Shown here piece by piece: positions 34,880 to 45,438 of a stretch of DNA of 64,000 nt. Position numbers and translations under genes: made by a program. A model generated the notes under the pieces. The model searched no databases. It was not told the DNA's origin and worked only from the letters and a program-made list of their open reading frames with translations. The number at the start of each line of letters is the position of its first letter. Position 1 is the first letter of the stretch. The DNA is from Ganoderma boninense (taxonomy: Eukaryota; Basidiomycota; Agaricomycetes; Polyporales; Polyporaceae), in assembly GCA_002900995.3 (NCBI GenBank), contig CM035308.1:4425053-4489052 (forward strand). Direction: 5' to 3'.

Positions 34880-35981
34880 CTACTCTCCTAGGAACCCAAC
34901 AGTGAGCAGGCCTCGCGCGAATGCGAATTCTTTACCGAGGAAATCCCAGGTACGAACAAACCAGCGAATGACGGTCAGGACCTGCCGTGCTCGACGGGCA
35001 GTCGGGCGACAGCGACACACAGACGTGCACCCGCGCTCGGTGCCCACCAGCCACTGCGCATATCGCCGAAGGATCCAAGGGGGAGCCGGCCCCTCGCTGA
35101 ATGAGAACTGCGTGGCCCGGTGAATGTGAACATCAGCTATCTTCCGCGACGGCAGTCGTGTATCGTGCGCACCCTCAGAATGAACTGCATGAGCTTGCCC
35201 GTGCAGTACACGTCGAACGCGTACGGGTCGAGCGCGGTCACCCCCTGTGGCTTCTTTTCCTGGCTCGGGGGCAGGACGATCGGAGGCTGGCGGCCGGGTC
35301 CGAGAGCGAGTTGTCGGGACTGGCCGAAGTCGATGAGGTACACCTGCCCTCGACTAGCCTCGCGTCGGTGGCCGTGTAGTTTGGCGTGCCGTATGCGACG
35401 TTACCGAAGCATATGTCCTGTGTCAGAAAAGGTGATCAGCGGGTTCGGGATTGTCGTTCGGTAAACTCACTAGATGTGCGATCCGCAAATGGTGCAGATA
35501 CTCGACGCCCTGCACACGTCCCGATTGTCAGTCCGCGTGCGATATGAGGACTGAAGGGGCAGACGAACCTCGATGAGCTGATGGAATATATCTACGAAGA
35601 AGCTAGTGGGCCGATTTCTGTACTCGAGGCCTCCGAGATTATCCACAAAGGGCATGACGAGCAAGCGAGGCTCAGAGGGGATGATCTCCGAGGGTAAACC
35701 GTGATTCGCAGAGGCCGGATGCTCCTGCAAGCGCTGATTTATCGAACATTCTTCGGTGTGGGGATGCAGACCTTTGACGACATATTGCGGGATGATGCTT
35801 TTGTACGGTCTCCCTGTGCAGAATACATTCCCGTTCTGCCGGACGGCGATTAGCAGTCGTTGGGATGGATGACGAGGTGGGAAAGACTGACTGGCTTCAT
35901 TCCCTGAACAAGGGAGATATCCCTGGCACGTAAGTCGGAATGGTCTTTCAACCAGTCTGGAACACCGAGAGACGAGGGCAT
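34880..35981 (-). pseudogene. Kinase-like copy 6 (class A), inverted, frameshifted
   Basis: Only minus-strand member. Exons 35892-35981, 35569-35835, 35471-35509, 35173-35417 and 34880-35107. Exon 4 is 245 nt instead of 246: one base is missing near 35344, where other copies read GCGGGCAAGGTGTAC and this reads GAGGGCAGGTGTAC on the coding strand, just before IDFGQSRQL. All splice sites and the tail are otherwise intact. Its start codon lies 213 bp from that of copy 7, a divergent pair. The lesion could be a sequencing error, since nothing else has decayed. Confidence 0.8.
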
Positions 35982-36095
35982 GGTTGGGAACACTGCGGCA
36001 GTGCTCGAGGAAATGGCGGAAACTTCGGCGCTCGCCAGCGGTTGTCACTGCCGCCGAAAGCAAACACAACCAAGCAGCGCTTGGCACCCGCCGTC

Positions 36096-36134
36096 ATTTG
36101 CACATGTTTGCTTTGGGCGGCAAGACTCGAACAT
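36096..36134 (+). promoter_or_regulatory. Class A upstream motif, copy 7
   Basis: TTTGCACATGTTTGCTTTGG then GCGGCAAGACTCGAACAT, in the 213-bp gap between copies 6 and 7, so it may serve both. Confidence 0.45.
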
Positions 36135-36194
36135 CCGTTGGCCATTCGCAGACCGCTCGCTCAGGCTCTTGTCCTCGAACCTCGTCTCGCCACG

Positions 36195-37318
36195 ATGTCG
36201 TCTACTTTCGATGCTCCAGACTGGCTCAAACAGCACCCTGACCTACGCGCCAGGGGAATTTTACTTCATCAAGCACTGAAGCCGGTGAGTCCCTCGCTCC
36301 TCTTCCTTCGTGGCTTCCGACTCCCGAGTCGACGTCGATAACAAATCACTCTCCAGCCCGACCTGGGAGGCTTATATTACACGGCCCGGCCCATCGGCAC
36401 ATACATCCCACAATATGTAGTCAAACTCCTCGACCCCGCCACCGAGGAATGCTCCATCAACGAACGCGTGCAGCACAACCTGTCCTCTCCGAACCACGCC
36501 CTGCCCTGCGAGATCGTCTCCTCTGAGCCTCGCCTGCTCGTCATGCCATTCGTGGGAAGCTTGGCTTCCCTCAAGCTCATGAACCGGCCACTCAGCTTTT
36601 ACCTGGACGTCTATCATCAAATCATCGAGGTGCGTCTCCGGCTTTCATCGGCTGAACGCACTGACGTCAACGCTGGTCTGGTGCGGTTCCAGGGCGTCGA
36701 GTATCTGCACCGGCTGCAGATCGCGCATCTAGTGAGCGGACCAGCTTGAGATGTCTTACTGTACTCTCGCTGACCGTATGTCGCGATGCAGGATATATGC
36801 TTCGGGAACGTCAGATCTGCCTCCCAATACCACGCCGCAACCGACGCGCGACTCGTGGCGGGCAAGGTGTATCTCATCGACTTCGGGCAGTCTCGACAGC
36901 TCGCTCTCGGACCCGGCCGCCAGCCTCCGATCGTCCTGCCATCCAGCCAGGTGAAGAAGCCTGCTGGCGTTACCACGTTCGATCCGTACTCGTTCGATGT
37001 GTACTGCGCGGGCAAGCTCATGCAGCAGTGTTTGATGGTGAGCACCACTGTTCACGAGCGGGATCGCTGATGCGTGACAGAACTGCACAGGACGTCGTCA
37101 AGGAAGAGAAGAATTACCCTTGGCTGCTTCGCCGATATGCCCAGTGGCTAGTGGGCGACGAGCGCGGGTGTACGTCTGCGTGTCGCTGTCGTCCGACCGC
37201 GCGCCGCGCACGTCAAGTCCTCACCGTGCTCCGGTGGTTTGTCTACACCTGGGAGTTCCTGGATAGAGCATTCATCTCAGCGCGACGTTACCTCATGCTC
37301 GCGCTCCGAGGGAAGTAG
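36195..37318 (+). CDS. Kinase-like copy 7 (class A, DFG), intact
   Basis: Exons 36195-36284, 36357-36629, 36693-36731, 36792-37037 and 37091-37318, about 291 residues. A good reference for the family. Order: PDWLKQHPDLRARGI leader (residues 9-23); short N-lobe with QYVVKLLD, where the Lys fits the ATP-anchoring residue; no Gly-rich loop that I can see; an acidic helix ECSINERVQ; hinge-like PRLLVMPFV; YLHRLQIAHL split by an intron from DICFGN (catalytic Asp and metal-binding Asn kept, HRD Arg and the following Lys lost); LIDFGQSRQL; FDPYSFDVYCAGKLM as the helix-F region; then GDERGCTSACRCRP and a basic hydrophobic helix. Exon 2 is 6 nt longer than in other copies (PDLGG start). Substrate and role unknown. 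Confidence 0.85.
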
Positions 37319-37869
37319 TTATCCCATCGTGTACCTCCGGCTTCTAGGATCTCTCCTTGGGACCTCAAACCACCGGCACTGTTGTAGTGCCCTCGCGGTC
37401 CGACGACATGCACCCTGGAGACGATCGTGCTCATGCTTGTCCACCTCATTACATCGGGCGTGCGGTGCTGGACACGCAACAGCGTGGCGCGCACGGACTA
37501 GGGGAGCAACCACCTTGTGCGCAAGACGAGCGTGACACGGATGCAGGACATAAGCAGCCGTGCGCTCCTCAGCTGCCAGTGTTCGACAGTCTTAGCACTG
37601 CCGCAACCTCGACGAGCTTGTACGCTCTGACTAGGAGCATCGAATCAATTCAGCAAGTTTCGTGGGCGTAGGGACGAATCTGGCTTGGGGAATGCGAGGG
37701 ACTTCCTATGGCCATCGCCAATCCCGGAGGTGCATCCGATCCTCGTCGTTATTTCGTCGGCGTGCCACCACCCCTGGGCGTGTCACGGTCGTGCACTGAC
37801 CGTACGTATCTTGTCAGATATCCGCGATCACTTGCACTACGGATTTTTTGCAGTACACAGCGTGCGCGG

Positions 37870-38345
37870 TCGCCGCCGCACCCAAGCCAGCCGCGCGGAA
37901 GGCCTCGGCCGAGCTCAGGGACGATCTCCGTGGTCTCGTAGAGTTGCCACCGAGCTTCACGGTCTCAGCGAGCGCAACAAAATGAACCTCGTCAAGCGCA
38001 GCTCGCCAGTCTCCCCGAGCACGAGCGAGATTGAAGCTGCGGCTGCGAGCGATCTGGCAAGCGTGCATGCGCCAGGCGCAGTGACGAGGACAAGAATGCC
38101 CAGGCCCGCACACGAGCGCGGGATGAGTCGAAGCTGATGAAAGCGGGGCCACTGTGTTCAAACGTCGCAGGCATGATGGTGATCCCGGCGACGGACAACC
38201 TGGTGCTGGCACGACTGGTCGGAATCGTCTCTACAACACAGGCGAGCCCGCTGGTGAAGATCCTCAACTTCCCTGCATTTCGCGGTGCTCGTCGCACTTA
38301 CGCGGCGTGGAGGAGGCATGACTCCGACTTTCTACTTCTACTTGG
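37870..38345 (-). repeat. Spacer relic R2
   Basis: Longest copy of the repeated spacer relic. On the minus strand one frame reads AAASISLVLGETGEL after a hydrophobic LGILVLVTAPG stretch, matching AAASISLVLGGTSS near 51.85 kb. Broken frames; family unknown. Confidence 0.45.
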
Positions 38346-38586
38346 AGGGCACCATGCATGTTGATGCGAGCTTCCCTCCTGCCGCACATGATAAGTAGTA
38401 CAGTTGACGTTCGTCTTGAAAGTGGATGTGACAGTCCGAGTTGATAAAGCTTGCGGTAGTAGCTCGTTCGTGGGCGCATATATACGACATGATTTATTTA
38501 TATATGCCCTTACCCTGCCTGCCTACCTTGAATATGGCCCCTGGACGTGAGTCCACAGTCGATAGCGCTTGCGACTGCGCGGCCAA

Positions 38587-38624
38587 CGTGCACGTGCTTG
38601 AGGCGTCAAGGATTGAACAACGTT
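38587..38624 (+). promoter_or_regulatory. Class A upstream motif, copy 8
   Basis: GTGCACGTGCTTGAGGCGTC then AAGGATTGAACAACG, about 75-110 bp upstream of the ATG. Confidence 0.35.
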
Positions 38625-38696
38625 GAAGCCTTGAGGGCCGCTCACGCGCTCACGAGTCCCTTTCATCCTTGGACCTTGTTTCAATTCTGTCGTATT

Positions 38697-39802
38697 ATGA
38701 CTCTAGATGTCCCAGACTGGCTGAGAGACCACCCCGACCTACGGGCGAGGGGCATCATACTTCATCGAGCAATGGACCCAGTCTGTCCCATCTTCAAGTT
38801 GCCCATGGCGTCTTCTGTACTAATCGCCTTTCAGGACAAGAAACTCTTCTACACCCCACGGCAGTATCGTAGCCCCATCCCACAATACGTGATCAAAATT
38901 CTGGATCCCGCCACGGAGGAATGCACCATCAACGAGCGCTTGCAGGACAATCTGCCTGCTCCGAACCACGGTCTACCCTGCGAAATCATCCCCTCCGAGC
39001 CTCGGTTGCTCGTCATGCCGTTCGTAGGGGGCCTTAACTCAGTCAACTTCAGAAATAGACCGACGAGCTTCTTTCTGGACGTATACCATCAAATTCTCGA
39101 GGTGCGTTTCCGGCTTTCGTCGGCTGAATGCACGCCGGGTGACTTGCAGCTGACGCAGGGCGGGGTGCAGGGCGTCGAGTATCTGCACCGGATGCAGATC
39201 GCACACCTAGTAAGTAGACAACGCATCCATCTTCGGCCAGGCTGACGGTATGTCCTGATACAGGATATATGTTTCTGGAACATCGCATCTGCCTCAGAGT
39301 ACCAAGCGTCGACGGACGCACGACTCGTGGCGGGGAAGGTCTACCTCATCGACTTTGGCCAGTCTCGACAGCTTTCTCTCGGTCCCGGCAACCAGCCTCC
39401 GATCGTCCTCCCTCCGAGCCAGCAGGATAAACCTTTAGACGTGACCACGTTTGATCCGTACTCGTTCGACGTCTACTGTACGGGTAAGGTCATGCAGCGG
39501 ATTCTGTTGGTAGGCACTGTGCACCACTGTTGTTTACGAGCCGGATCGCTGATGGCTGGCAAACGGCACAGTACACAGCCCGCCCTGAGCCAGAATTTCC
39601 CTGGATCCCTGTCTGGTTCGCGCAGTGGGTGGTGGGCGATGAGCGGGGATGCACGTCCGTCTGCCGCTGTCGTCCGACTGCCCGCCGCGCGCGTCAAGTC
39701 CTGACTATCTTGCGCTGGTTGGTGTATACCTGGGAGTTCCTCAGTGGAAGATTTGTATTTGCGAGACGTATTCTCACAACTGCACTCTCGGGAAATAGAT
39801 AG
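38697..39802 (+). CDS. Kinase-like copy 8 (class A, DFG), intact
   Basis: Exons 38697-38780, 38835-39101, 39171-39209, 39264-39509 and 39572-39802, about 288 residues. Start MTLDVPDWLRDHPDLRARGI. Exon 2 begins DKKLFYTPR, shared with copies 3 and 14. Catalytic loop YLHRMQIAHL then DICFWN, with Trp in place of Gly, as in copy 14. LIDFGQSRQL. Tail [10 protein letters not shown] and end TALSGNR. It opens the first full ~8.9-kb repeat unit. Confidence 0.85.
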
Positions 39803-40059
39803 CGCATTGTCTAGTACGCAGACGTTCGCGGACACCTACGCCCCGACCTCGTGAAGCCTTGACCGACATTCCCAACTATGGATCGCGGGTTTGATACTTG
39901 CTTACAACGGTGCGTGGTTCTGGTCCTATCAGCTGCCGAAGCAATCGCAAGCTTAGCTCTTGCTTGATGTGGTCTCCGCCGTCACGGTCCGCTCCGAAAT
40001 CGACTGTGCAGCTGGTATCATCGGGGCATAACGAGGAGGCTGTCCGGCGTCGCGGACAC

Positions 40060-41070
40060 CACCGCAATGCTTCTCGATCTAGACAAGGTCCCTGAGCGGG
40101 ATACCCATCCTGACGGGAGATACAGAACAGCTTCGTCCTTTAGTCCTGCGGCCCAAAGCGAACCCCAACGCACCACGGCTGCAGATGGTGGCTGCGACCG
40201 AGATGGTCTCGACATTGGTTACAGTCGCAGGGCACTCGGAGAGGCCGACGTCAGCGGGGAACGGAGGCTTGAGACAGGGCTTGCCTGCTTGCCTTCGAGC
40301 GACTCGATGAGGATGGTCTTCTCTGCGCAAATGTACGCACCGCGCCACGGTGGACATAGACGTCGAAGGAGCCGCAGGCATCCCTGACACAGAAACCAGC
40401 CTTGTACGCCTCGTTGTCGCCTCCTGGACGTGGGAGGCCTCCTGATAGAACTCGTCAGCGCCACGGAGGTCGATGTATGCGGCGTTCAACGTTGACGTGC
40501 ATAGCGCGGCCGGCAACCAGAGAGCCCTCGATAAGCTTGTCGGGGGTCACCAAGCACCGTTTCGATGTCCTTGCCAGTTCCATGTGTAGCCTCGTCCGCG
40601 TAGACGATGAAGCAGCGAGGACTACGCCAGCGCAGGTTTGAAAACGTGAGAGGTGGCAGGACGGGTTCACGCACCGAGGGTCCCGCGCCCAATCCGTTCA
40701 AGCCATTCGCACACACGGCAACTCCACGCCCGCAAATTCCAGAGTCTGTGGTGGTCTGACCGATTCAAGAAAAGGATTTCCTTGGCTTCTCCAGTCGCTG
40801 CGAGACGGAGAGGCATGCCAAGTCGGGCAATCAATGCAACGGACGGTCCTTGATGCCATGGTCGTGCCTGTTGCGTGCGTTGGGCAAGAATACAGTCCTG
40901 GTCCGTCAAGCTGCAGGGGTTCAAGGAGGCCCTGCACCCTGGCTTATCACTATACCTGCAGAAAGCAATCCAGATATCGGCTTGAGCGGCGGCGATAGCA
41001 AATAGACGGCTCGTGGAGGACACGCATGAGTCGCCTGCGAGACTATTATGCCTGAGCATCGTCGTGGACG
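40060..41070 (-). pseudogene. NDUFV1 relic C
   Basis: Broken minus-strand frames give a possible presequence (MLRHNSLAGDSC, ATG near 41060), then pieces matching the subunit: DKLIEGSLVAGRAM, EFYQEASHVQEA, LKPPFPADVGL then ECPATVTNVETISVAATIC, and MGIPLRDLV. The order is right, but stops and shifts separate all blocks, and the C-terminal 4Fe-4S region is absent. The 5' end is about 190 bp from the ATG of kinase-like copy 9, which is transcribed the other way. Confidence 0.85.
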
Positions 41071-41130
41071 GTGACGAAGGGTGTTTGCTCGACGCTGCCC
41101 GTTCTCCCTCGCCCGGGCCCGCGACTCCCG

Positions 41131-41148
41131 TTATTTGGTCTCGTTTAC
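41131..41148 (+). promoter_or_regulatory. Class B/C upstream motif, copy 9
   Basis: TTATTTGGTCTCGTTTAC, about 100 bp before the ATG; identical to the element of copy 12. Confidence 0.5.
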
Positions 41149-41248
41149 TGCCCCGATTTCCCACGTCGCCATCGGGGTGGCCGGGGGTCCAACGGAGGAC
41201 TGCCCCAGCCCGGGCGTTCAACTAATTGTCCACTCCCCTCCGTCGGCG

Positions 41249-42377
41249 ATGTCTGAGTTGCCCGACTTTCTGAAGGTCCCAGAATCTCTCAAATCGCATC
41301 CAGAGCTCGTCAAACGTGGCTTGGTCCTGAATCACTCCCTGAATATTGCATGTTTGTCCCACACTGGCATAATCAATTCGAACTGACCGGCGAACCTCGT
41401 CCAGGGCAGCGTCTACGCCACCAATGGACTATACCCGCCGCACTTCGTCGTCAAAGTTCTCAATCCTGCTAACGAGGAGGAATCGATTATTGATCGTCTG
41501 AAACGCGATACGTCTCCGAAAAACCACCTCGTCCCGTGCGAGATCATCCGGTCCGATCGCTCTCTGCTCGTCATGCCTTACATGCAGATGGTAGACTCGC
41601 CCATATTTCGACATTCGAGTCGCTTTATGCGGTCATGCACGCTGCTCAATATATTCCATCAGATTGCAGAGGTACGCACCATCCCCATGTCTTACAAGTT
41701 CCGTGCCTGTCCTCATAAAGTTGACAGGGAGTCGATCACTTGCACCGTCTTCGAGTCGCACACATGGTACGTTCCATCTCTTGCTTCCAGAGTCCTCCTA
41801 ACTGTCTATGATAAACGACACAGGATATCTGCTTTGGCAACGTGATGACAGCCATAGATAGGACTGAGAAAGACCATCCTCGAGCGAAGGCGGGGAGGGT
41901 CTACATCATCGACTTCGACAGGTCACGGCAGCTGGAGCTCGGGCCTGGCCGCCAGTCCGCCATCGAGCTGCCATCGACCCAATGCGAGCCTCCGCTCCAA
42001 ATGAAGTCTTTCGATCCTTACGCGTGGGACGTGTACTGCATGGGAAAGCTGTTCGAATGGTTGACCGAGGTCCGTCTCTGGTCTCTTTCGTTTTCGCCAG
42101 CCGCCATGAAAGCTAATCCTGATCGGCGTACGTTTCGCAGGATGCATTCCAACTACTTTTAGGTCCGCCGTGGTTCCTGAAGAAACTGTGCCAATGGGTA
42201 GTCGGGAACGAACGTGGATGCTCTGGGGTTTGCCGCTGCCGTCCCACGGCTCGGCGAGTCGCTCTGGTATTCTCGATGCTGAGATTAGCGGCGAGAGCCT
42301 TGGAAGTCCTTGCAAAGGGTCTTGCTGCAGCTCAGCCGCCTTATTCGCTCCGGCGTCGTCTTCCTCGTTTTCGTTGA
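41249..42377 (+). CDS. Kinase-like copy 9 (class B, DFD)
   Basis: Exons 41249-41347, 41405-41671, 41728-41766, 41824-42069 and 42141-42377, about 295 residues. Start MSELPDFLKVPESLKSHPEL. Intron 1 begins with GC (GCATGT) where copies 5 and 12 have GT. Catalytic loop HLHRLRVAHM then DICFGN; IDFDRSRQL. Tail GCSGVCRCRP, with a longer Ala/Leu-rich C-terminal helix ending in an Arg-rich stretch. No lesions. Confidence 0.8.
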
Positions 42378-42763
42378 TCCAGACGTTGTATCTCTCGTAG
42401 GTGCTCGACTCGTCCATACCCTGGAGGCCACTGGTCCACGATCAGTATTTCGAAGTTTGGATGCCTCGATCGTCCATCATGATTAAAACTGTGTCGAGGT
42501 GTTGCGGATTGCACGGCATATGTCAGTAATACGACTCGATTCTCTCTGACACTCTCGAAAACAGGGGCAGGCCTGTTGGAGCACGCAATCGTGCTCGAGT
42601 CGCCGTGTTCGAGTCTGGACCACAGTGTCGTGGTTGGACCGCATGGGCGTCGAGCCACCGGTTCCGCGCTGCTTCCCGTTTTGGTAGCTTTGACGTTCCG
42701 CCGCTTTCCGTGCTGCGTACATCCTCGCTCACATATACTTGCCTTCGCCCATCTCGCTGCCCT

Positions 42764-42916
42764 CAGTCTTGCTCCCGCAAACTGAGGGTGTGTTCATCTC
42801 CTTCTCTTTCATTTGTGCTAGCCACTAATCTGCGTACTTGTAGCCCGCCGTTTACAGGTACTTTAAATATATTGAATACAGTCTTGCTCCCGCAAACTGA
42901 GGCCCGCCGTTTACAG
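42764..42916 (+). repeat. Adjacent unspliced and spliced-like copies of a 38-bp sequence
   Basis: First copy: CTCCCGCAAACTGAGG, then 56 bp starting GTGTGT, containing CACTAAT and ending TTGTAG (42788-42843), then CCCGCCGTTTACAG. Second copy (42879-42916): the same two blocks joined with no gap. The missing 56 bp has the look of an intron. Confidence 0.6.
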
Positions 42917-43200
42917 CCTACCCTCGCCGTCGTCGCGCCCGTGCACTCCAATAAGGCCGGCCTTACGCGTTCGGCGGCGCCGGGAAGTTGTGTTGTCAGT
43001 AGTTCAAGTTGTTATAATGAGGTCCCGAGGCCAGATGTCTCACAATGCTTGGCATAAATACGATGTGACTATTTATTTAAACATGCCGCATGGGTCCACG
43101 CGAGTATGGTCCCCAGGACATGAACTTCATCGCTCGCCACTGGCAGGCCTACTTGGGGTCAACAGCGCTTGCGAGTGCGTGGGCGGCGGGCCGGGACGCA

Positions 43201-43240
43201 TTTATTTGCATGTATTTGCTTCGGGCGGCAAGAGTCGAGT
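43201..43240 (+). promoter_or_regulatory. Class A upstream motif, copy 10
   Basis: TTTGCATGTATTTGCTTCGG then GCGGCAAGAGTCGA, about 70-105 bp upstream of the ATG. Confidence 0.45.
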
Positions 43241-43307
43241 CGCGTCGTTGACCGTGAAACCGTTGATCGTTCACTCTCGCCGGCCTCGCTCCAGTCCTCT
43301 CGTGAAT

Positions 43308-44429
43308 ATGCCCTCGTCTCTCGACGTTCCAGACTGGCTGAAAGAACACCCAGACTTACTGGCTAGGGATATCAAACTCTACATGGCCATCAAGCCTGTA
43401 CGTACATGCAACCTCAATCTCTCTCGCGTTCCGGGCCTGTGTTAATCGCATTTCAGTACGGGAGCCTCTACTACACGCCGCGACCGCTTGGAAGTTACAT
43501 CCCACAATATGTGGTCAAAGTCCTCGACTCCGCCACCGAGGAATGCTCGATCAATCAGCGCTTGCAGGACGACCTGTCCTCTCCGAACCACAGCTTACCC
43601 TGCGAGATCATCCCCTCTGAGCCACGCTTGCTCGTCATGCCATTCGTGGGAAGTTTAGCTTTCCTTGAGTTCAAAAATCGACCCACTAGTTTCATCCTGG
43701 ATGCCTATCATCAAATCATCGAAGTGCGCCTCCGGCTTTCATCGGGTCAAATGCACAAACACTAACTACTATGTAACGCGTCGCTGGGTGCGCGTAGGGC
43801 GTCGAGTATCTGCATCGACTGCAGATCGCACATCTAGTGAGCAGATGACTTGGTCGTGTTTGAACCTGCTGACCGCGCATTTCCCGACGCAGGACATCTG
43901 TTTTGACAACGTCGCATCCGCCTCGGACTACGATGCGGCAACGGACGCGCGGCTCGTGGCGGGCAAGGTGTACATCGTCGACTTCGGCCAGTCTCGACAG
44001 CTCGCTCTTGGGCCCGGCCGCCAGCACCCGATAGTCCTGCCCTCGAGCCAGGAGGAGAAGCCTGCCGGCGTGACCGCGCTCGATCCGTACTCGTTCGACG
44101 TGTACTGCACGGGCAAGCTCATGGAGATGATTTTGAAGGTGTGTGCCGCGCCCCACTCCTGCCTATGAGCGGTACTGCTGACCGCCGACGCAATTGCACA
44201 GTTCACAGCTTTGAAGGAGCCGGATTCCCCTTGGATCGCTCGCCGATACGCGCAATGGCTGGTGGGCAACGAGCGCGGGTGCACATCTGTTTGTCGCTGT
44301 CGTCCGACCGCCCGTCGAGCGCGTCAGGTACTGACCGTGCTCCGATGGCTCGTTTATACCTGGGACGTCCTGGACAGGGCATTCATCTCAGCGCGACGTT
44401 ACCTCATCCTCCCGCTCCTAGGGAAGTAG
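43308..44429 (+). CDS. Kinase-like copy 10 (class A, DFG), intact
   Basis: Exons 43308-43397, 43457-43723, 43798-43836, 43893-44138 and 44202-44429, about 289 residues. Start MPSSLDVPDWLKEHPDLLAR. Exon 2 opens YGSLYYTPRPLGSYIPQYVV. Catalytic loop YLHRLQIAHL then DICFDN; IVDFGQSRQL. Tail [10 protein letters not shown]. Intron 1 (59 bp) is identical base for base to that of copy 13, so the two diverged very recently or have undergone gene conversion. Confidence 0.85.
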
Positions 44430-44869
44430 TTATCCCACAGTATACTTCAAGCTGTTCGGGTCTTTCCTTGGGATCTCGAGCCCACTGGGGCACTTGCAGT
44501 CCCCTCGCGGGGCAACCGAGCTCATGCTCATTTACTTCCTCACGCTTGGCGTGCGGCTGAACAAGCAGTGGCTTGGGGCGCATGAACAAGGGATTCGGAA
44601 GACGTCTCATGCGTGAGAAGAGCGGGGTCCGGAAACAGGACATGTGTCGTGAGCTCCCTCCAATATTCTCACAACCCCGACGATTTTGCACGCCCTGACT
44701 AGGATAATTGCTTCACAGCGCGTTTCGTGGGCTTGAGGACGAATCTGGCTTGGGGAACTTCCCGAGGGAGCACGACGTCGTGGATTGCAGCGCGCGGCGA
44801 TCGCAGTCACTGTAAGGCATCCGTGCGAAAGGCTTCGAGTCAAGCTCCCTCCAGGATGAGCTCCATGGC

Positions 44870-45130
44870 CTCGCGAAGTCGCAACTTCAATCTCGACAAT
44901 CGCCACTCGCCACTATCCCCGAGCACGAGCAAGAATGCGGCTGCGGTGGGTGATCGACTTGGCGAGCATGCGAGGTGACGAGCGCACATGCCCGCGCGGG
45001 AGAGCCAGCCCAGATGAGGCTGATGAAGGCGGGACTACTGAGTTAAATGATTCGCAGGTTAGATGGTGGCCCCAGCGACAGACGACGCCGTTCTGGGACG
45101 GCTGGTCGGTCATTCGGCCGCCATCCCGAA
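44870..45130 (-). repeat. Spacer relic R3
   Basis: Matches R2 and R4 in order (CCCCGAGCACGAGC, then CATGCCCGC, then GGTGGCCCCAGCGAC). Degenerate. Confidence 0.4.
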
Positions 45131-45365
45131 CGAGGCTCTGACTGACAGCCGCCGTGGCCGCCCGCCCGGCGAGTCAGGGTTGGATACGTTTGTAGTAGTG
45201 GCTTTTTTATGAGGCACCCCCGGGATGATTTCCACATAGCTCACTGCGTAACTACGATTTAACTTACTTGTACATGCCCTATCCTGCATGCTTACCTCAA
45301 GTCTGGTTCCTGGCCGGTTCCTGGAGCCCAGGGTTCAGAGCGCTTGCGACTGCACCGGCAATGTG

Positions 45366-45410
45366 TGTATTTGCACATATTTGCGTTAAGCGTCAAGTAT
45401 CGAACATTGC
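45366..45410 (+). promoter_or_regulatory. Class A upstream motif of copy 11, separated from its gene
   Basis: TTTGCACATATTTGCGTTAA then GCGTCAAGTATCGAACAT. It matches the motif of copy 14 but lies about 2 kb from the ATG of copy 11 because of the transposon at 45439-47346. Confidence 0.5.
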
Positions 45411-45438
45411 GTTCGATCGTGTGGTAACTGTGGTTGAT

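Larger units (their letters stand above)
37319..38696. other. Spacer between copies 7 and 8
   Basis: The first 150 bp match the 3' flanks of copies 10 and 13. Relic R2 (37870-38345) follows. The class-A motif of copy 8 is at the right end. No intact gene seen. Confidence 0.5.
42378..43307. other. Spacer between copies 9 and 10
   Basis: Homologous to the spacer before copy 13 (for example the CACGATCAGTA segment at 42437 and 51673). Contains the spliced-looking duplication at 42764-42916 and the class-A motif of copy 10. No intact gene recognised. Confidence 0.5.
44430..45438. other. Spacer between copy 10 and the inserted transposon
   Basis: Starts with the shared 3' flank of class-A copies, then spacer relic R3 (44870-45130), then the stranded class-A motif of copy 11 (45366-45410). 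No intact gene. Confidence 0.5.

Noticed and set aside
39700..42000. Long minus-strand frames opposite the kinase-like exons
   Set aside because: They repeat at the same place in every copy because the sense exons are conserved; the splice sites and kinase motifs support the plus strand.
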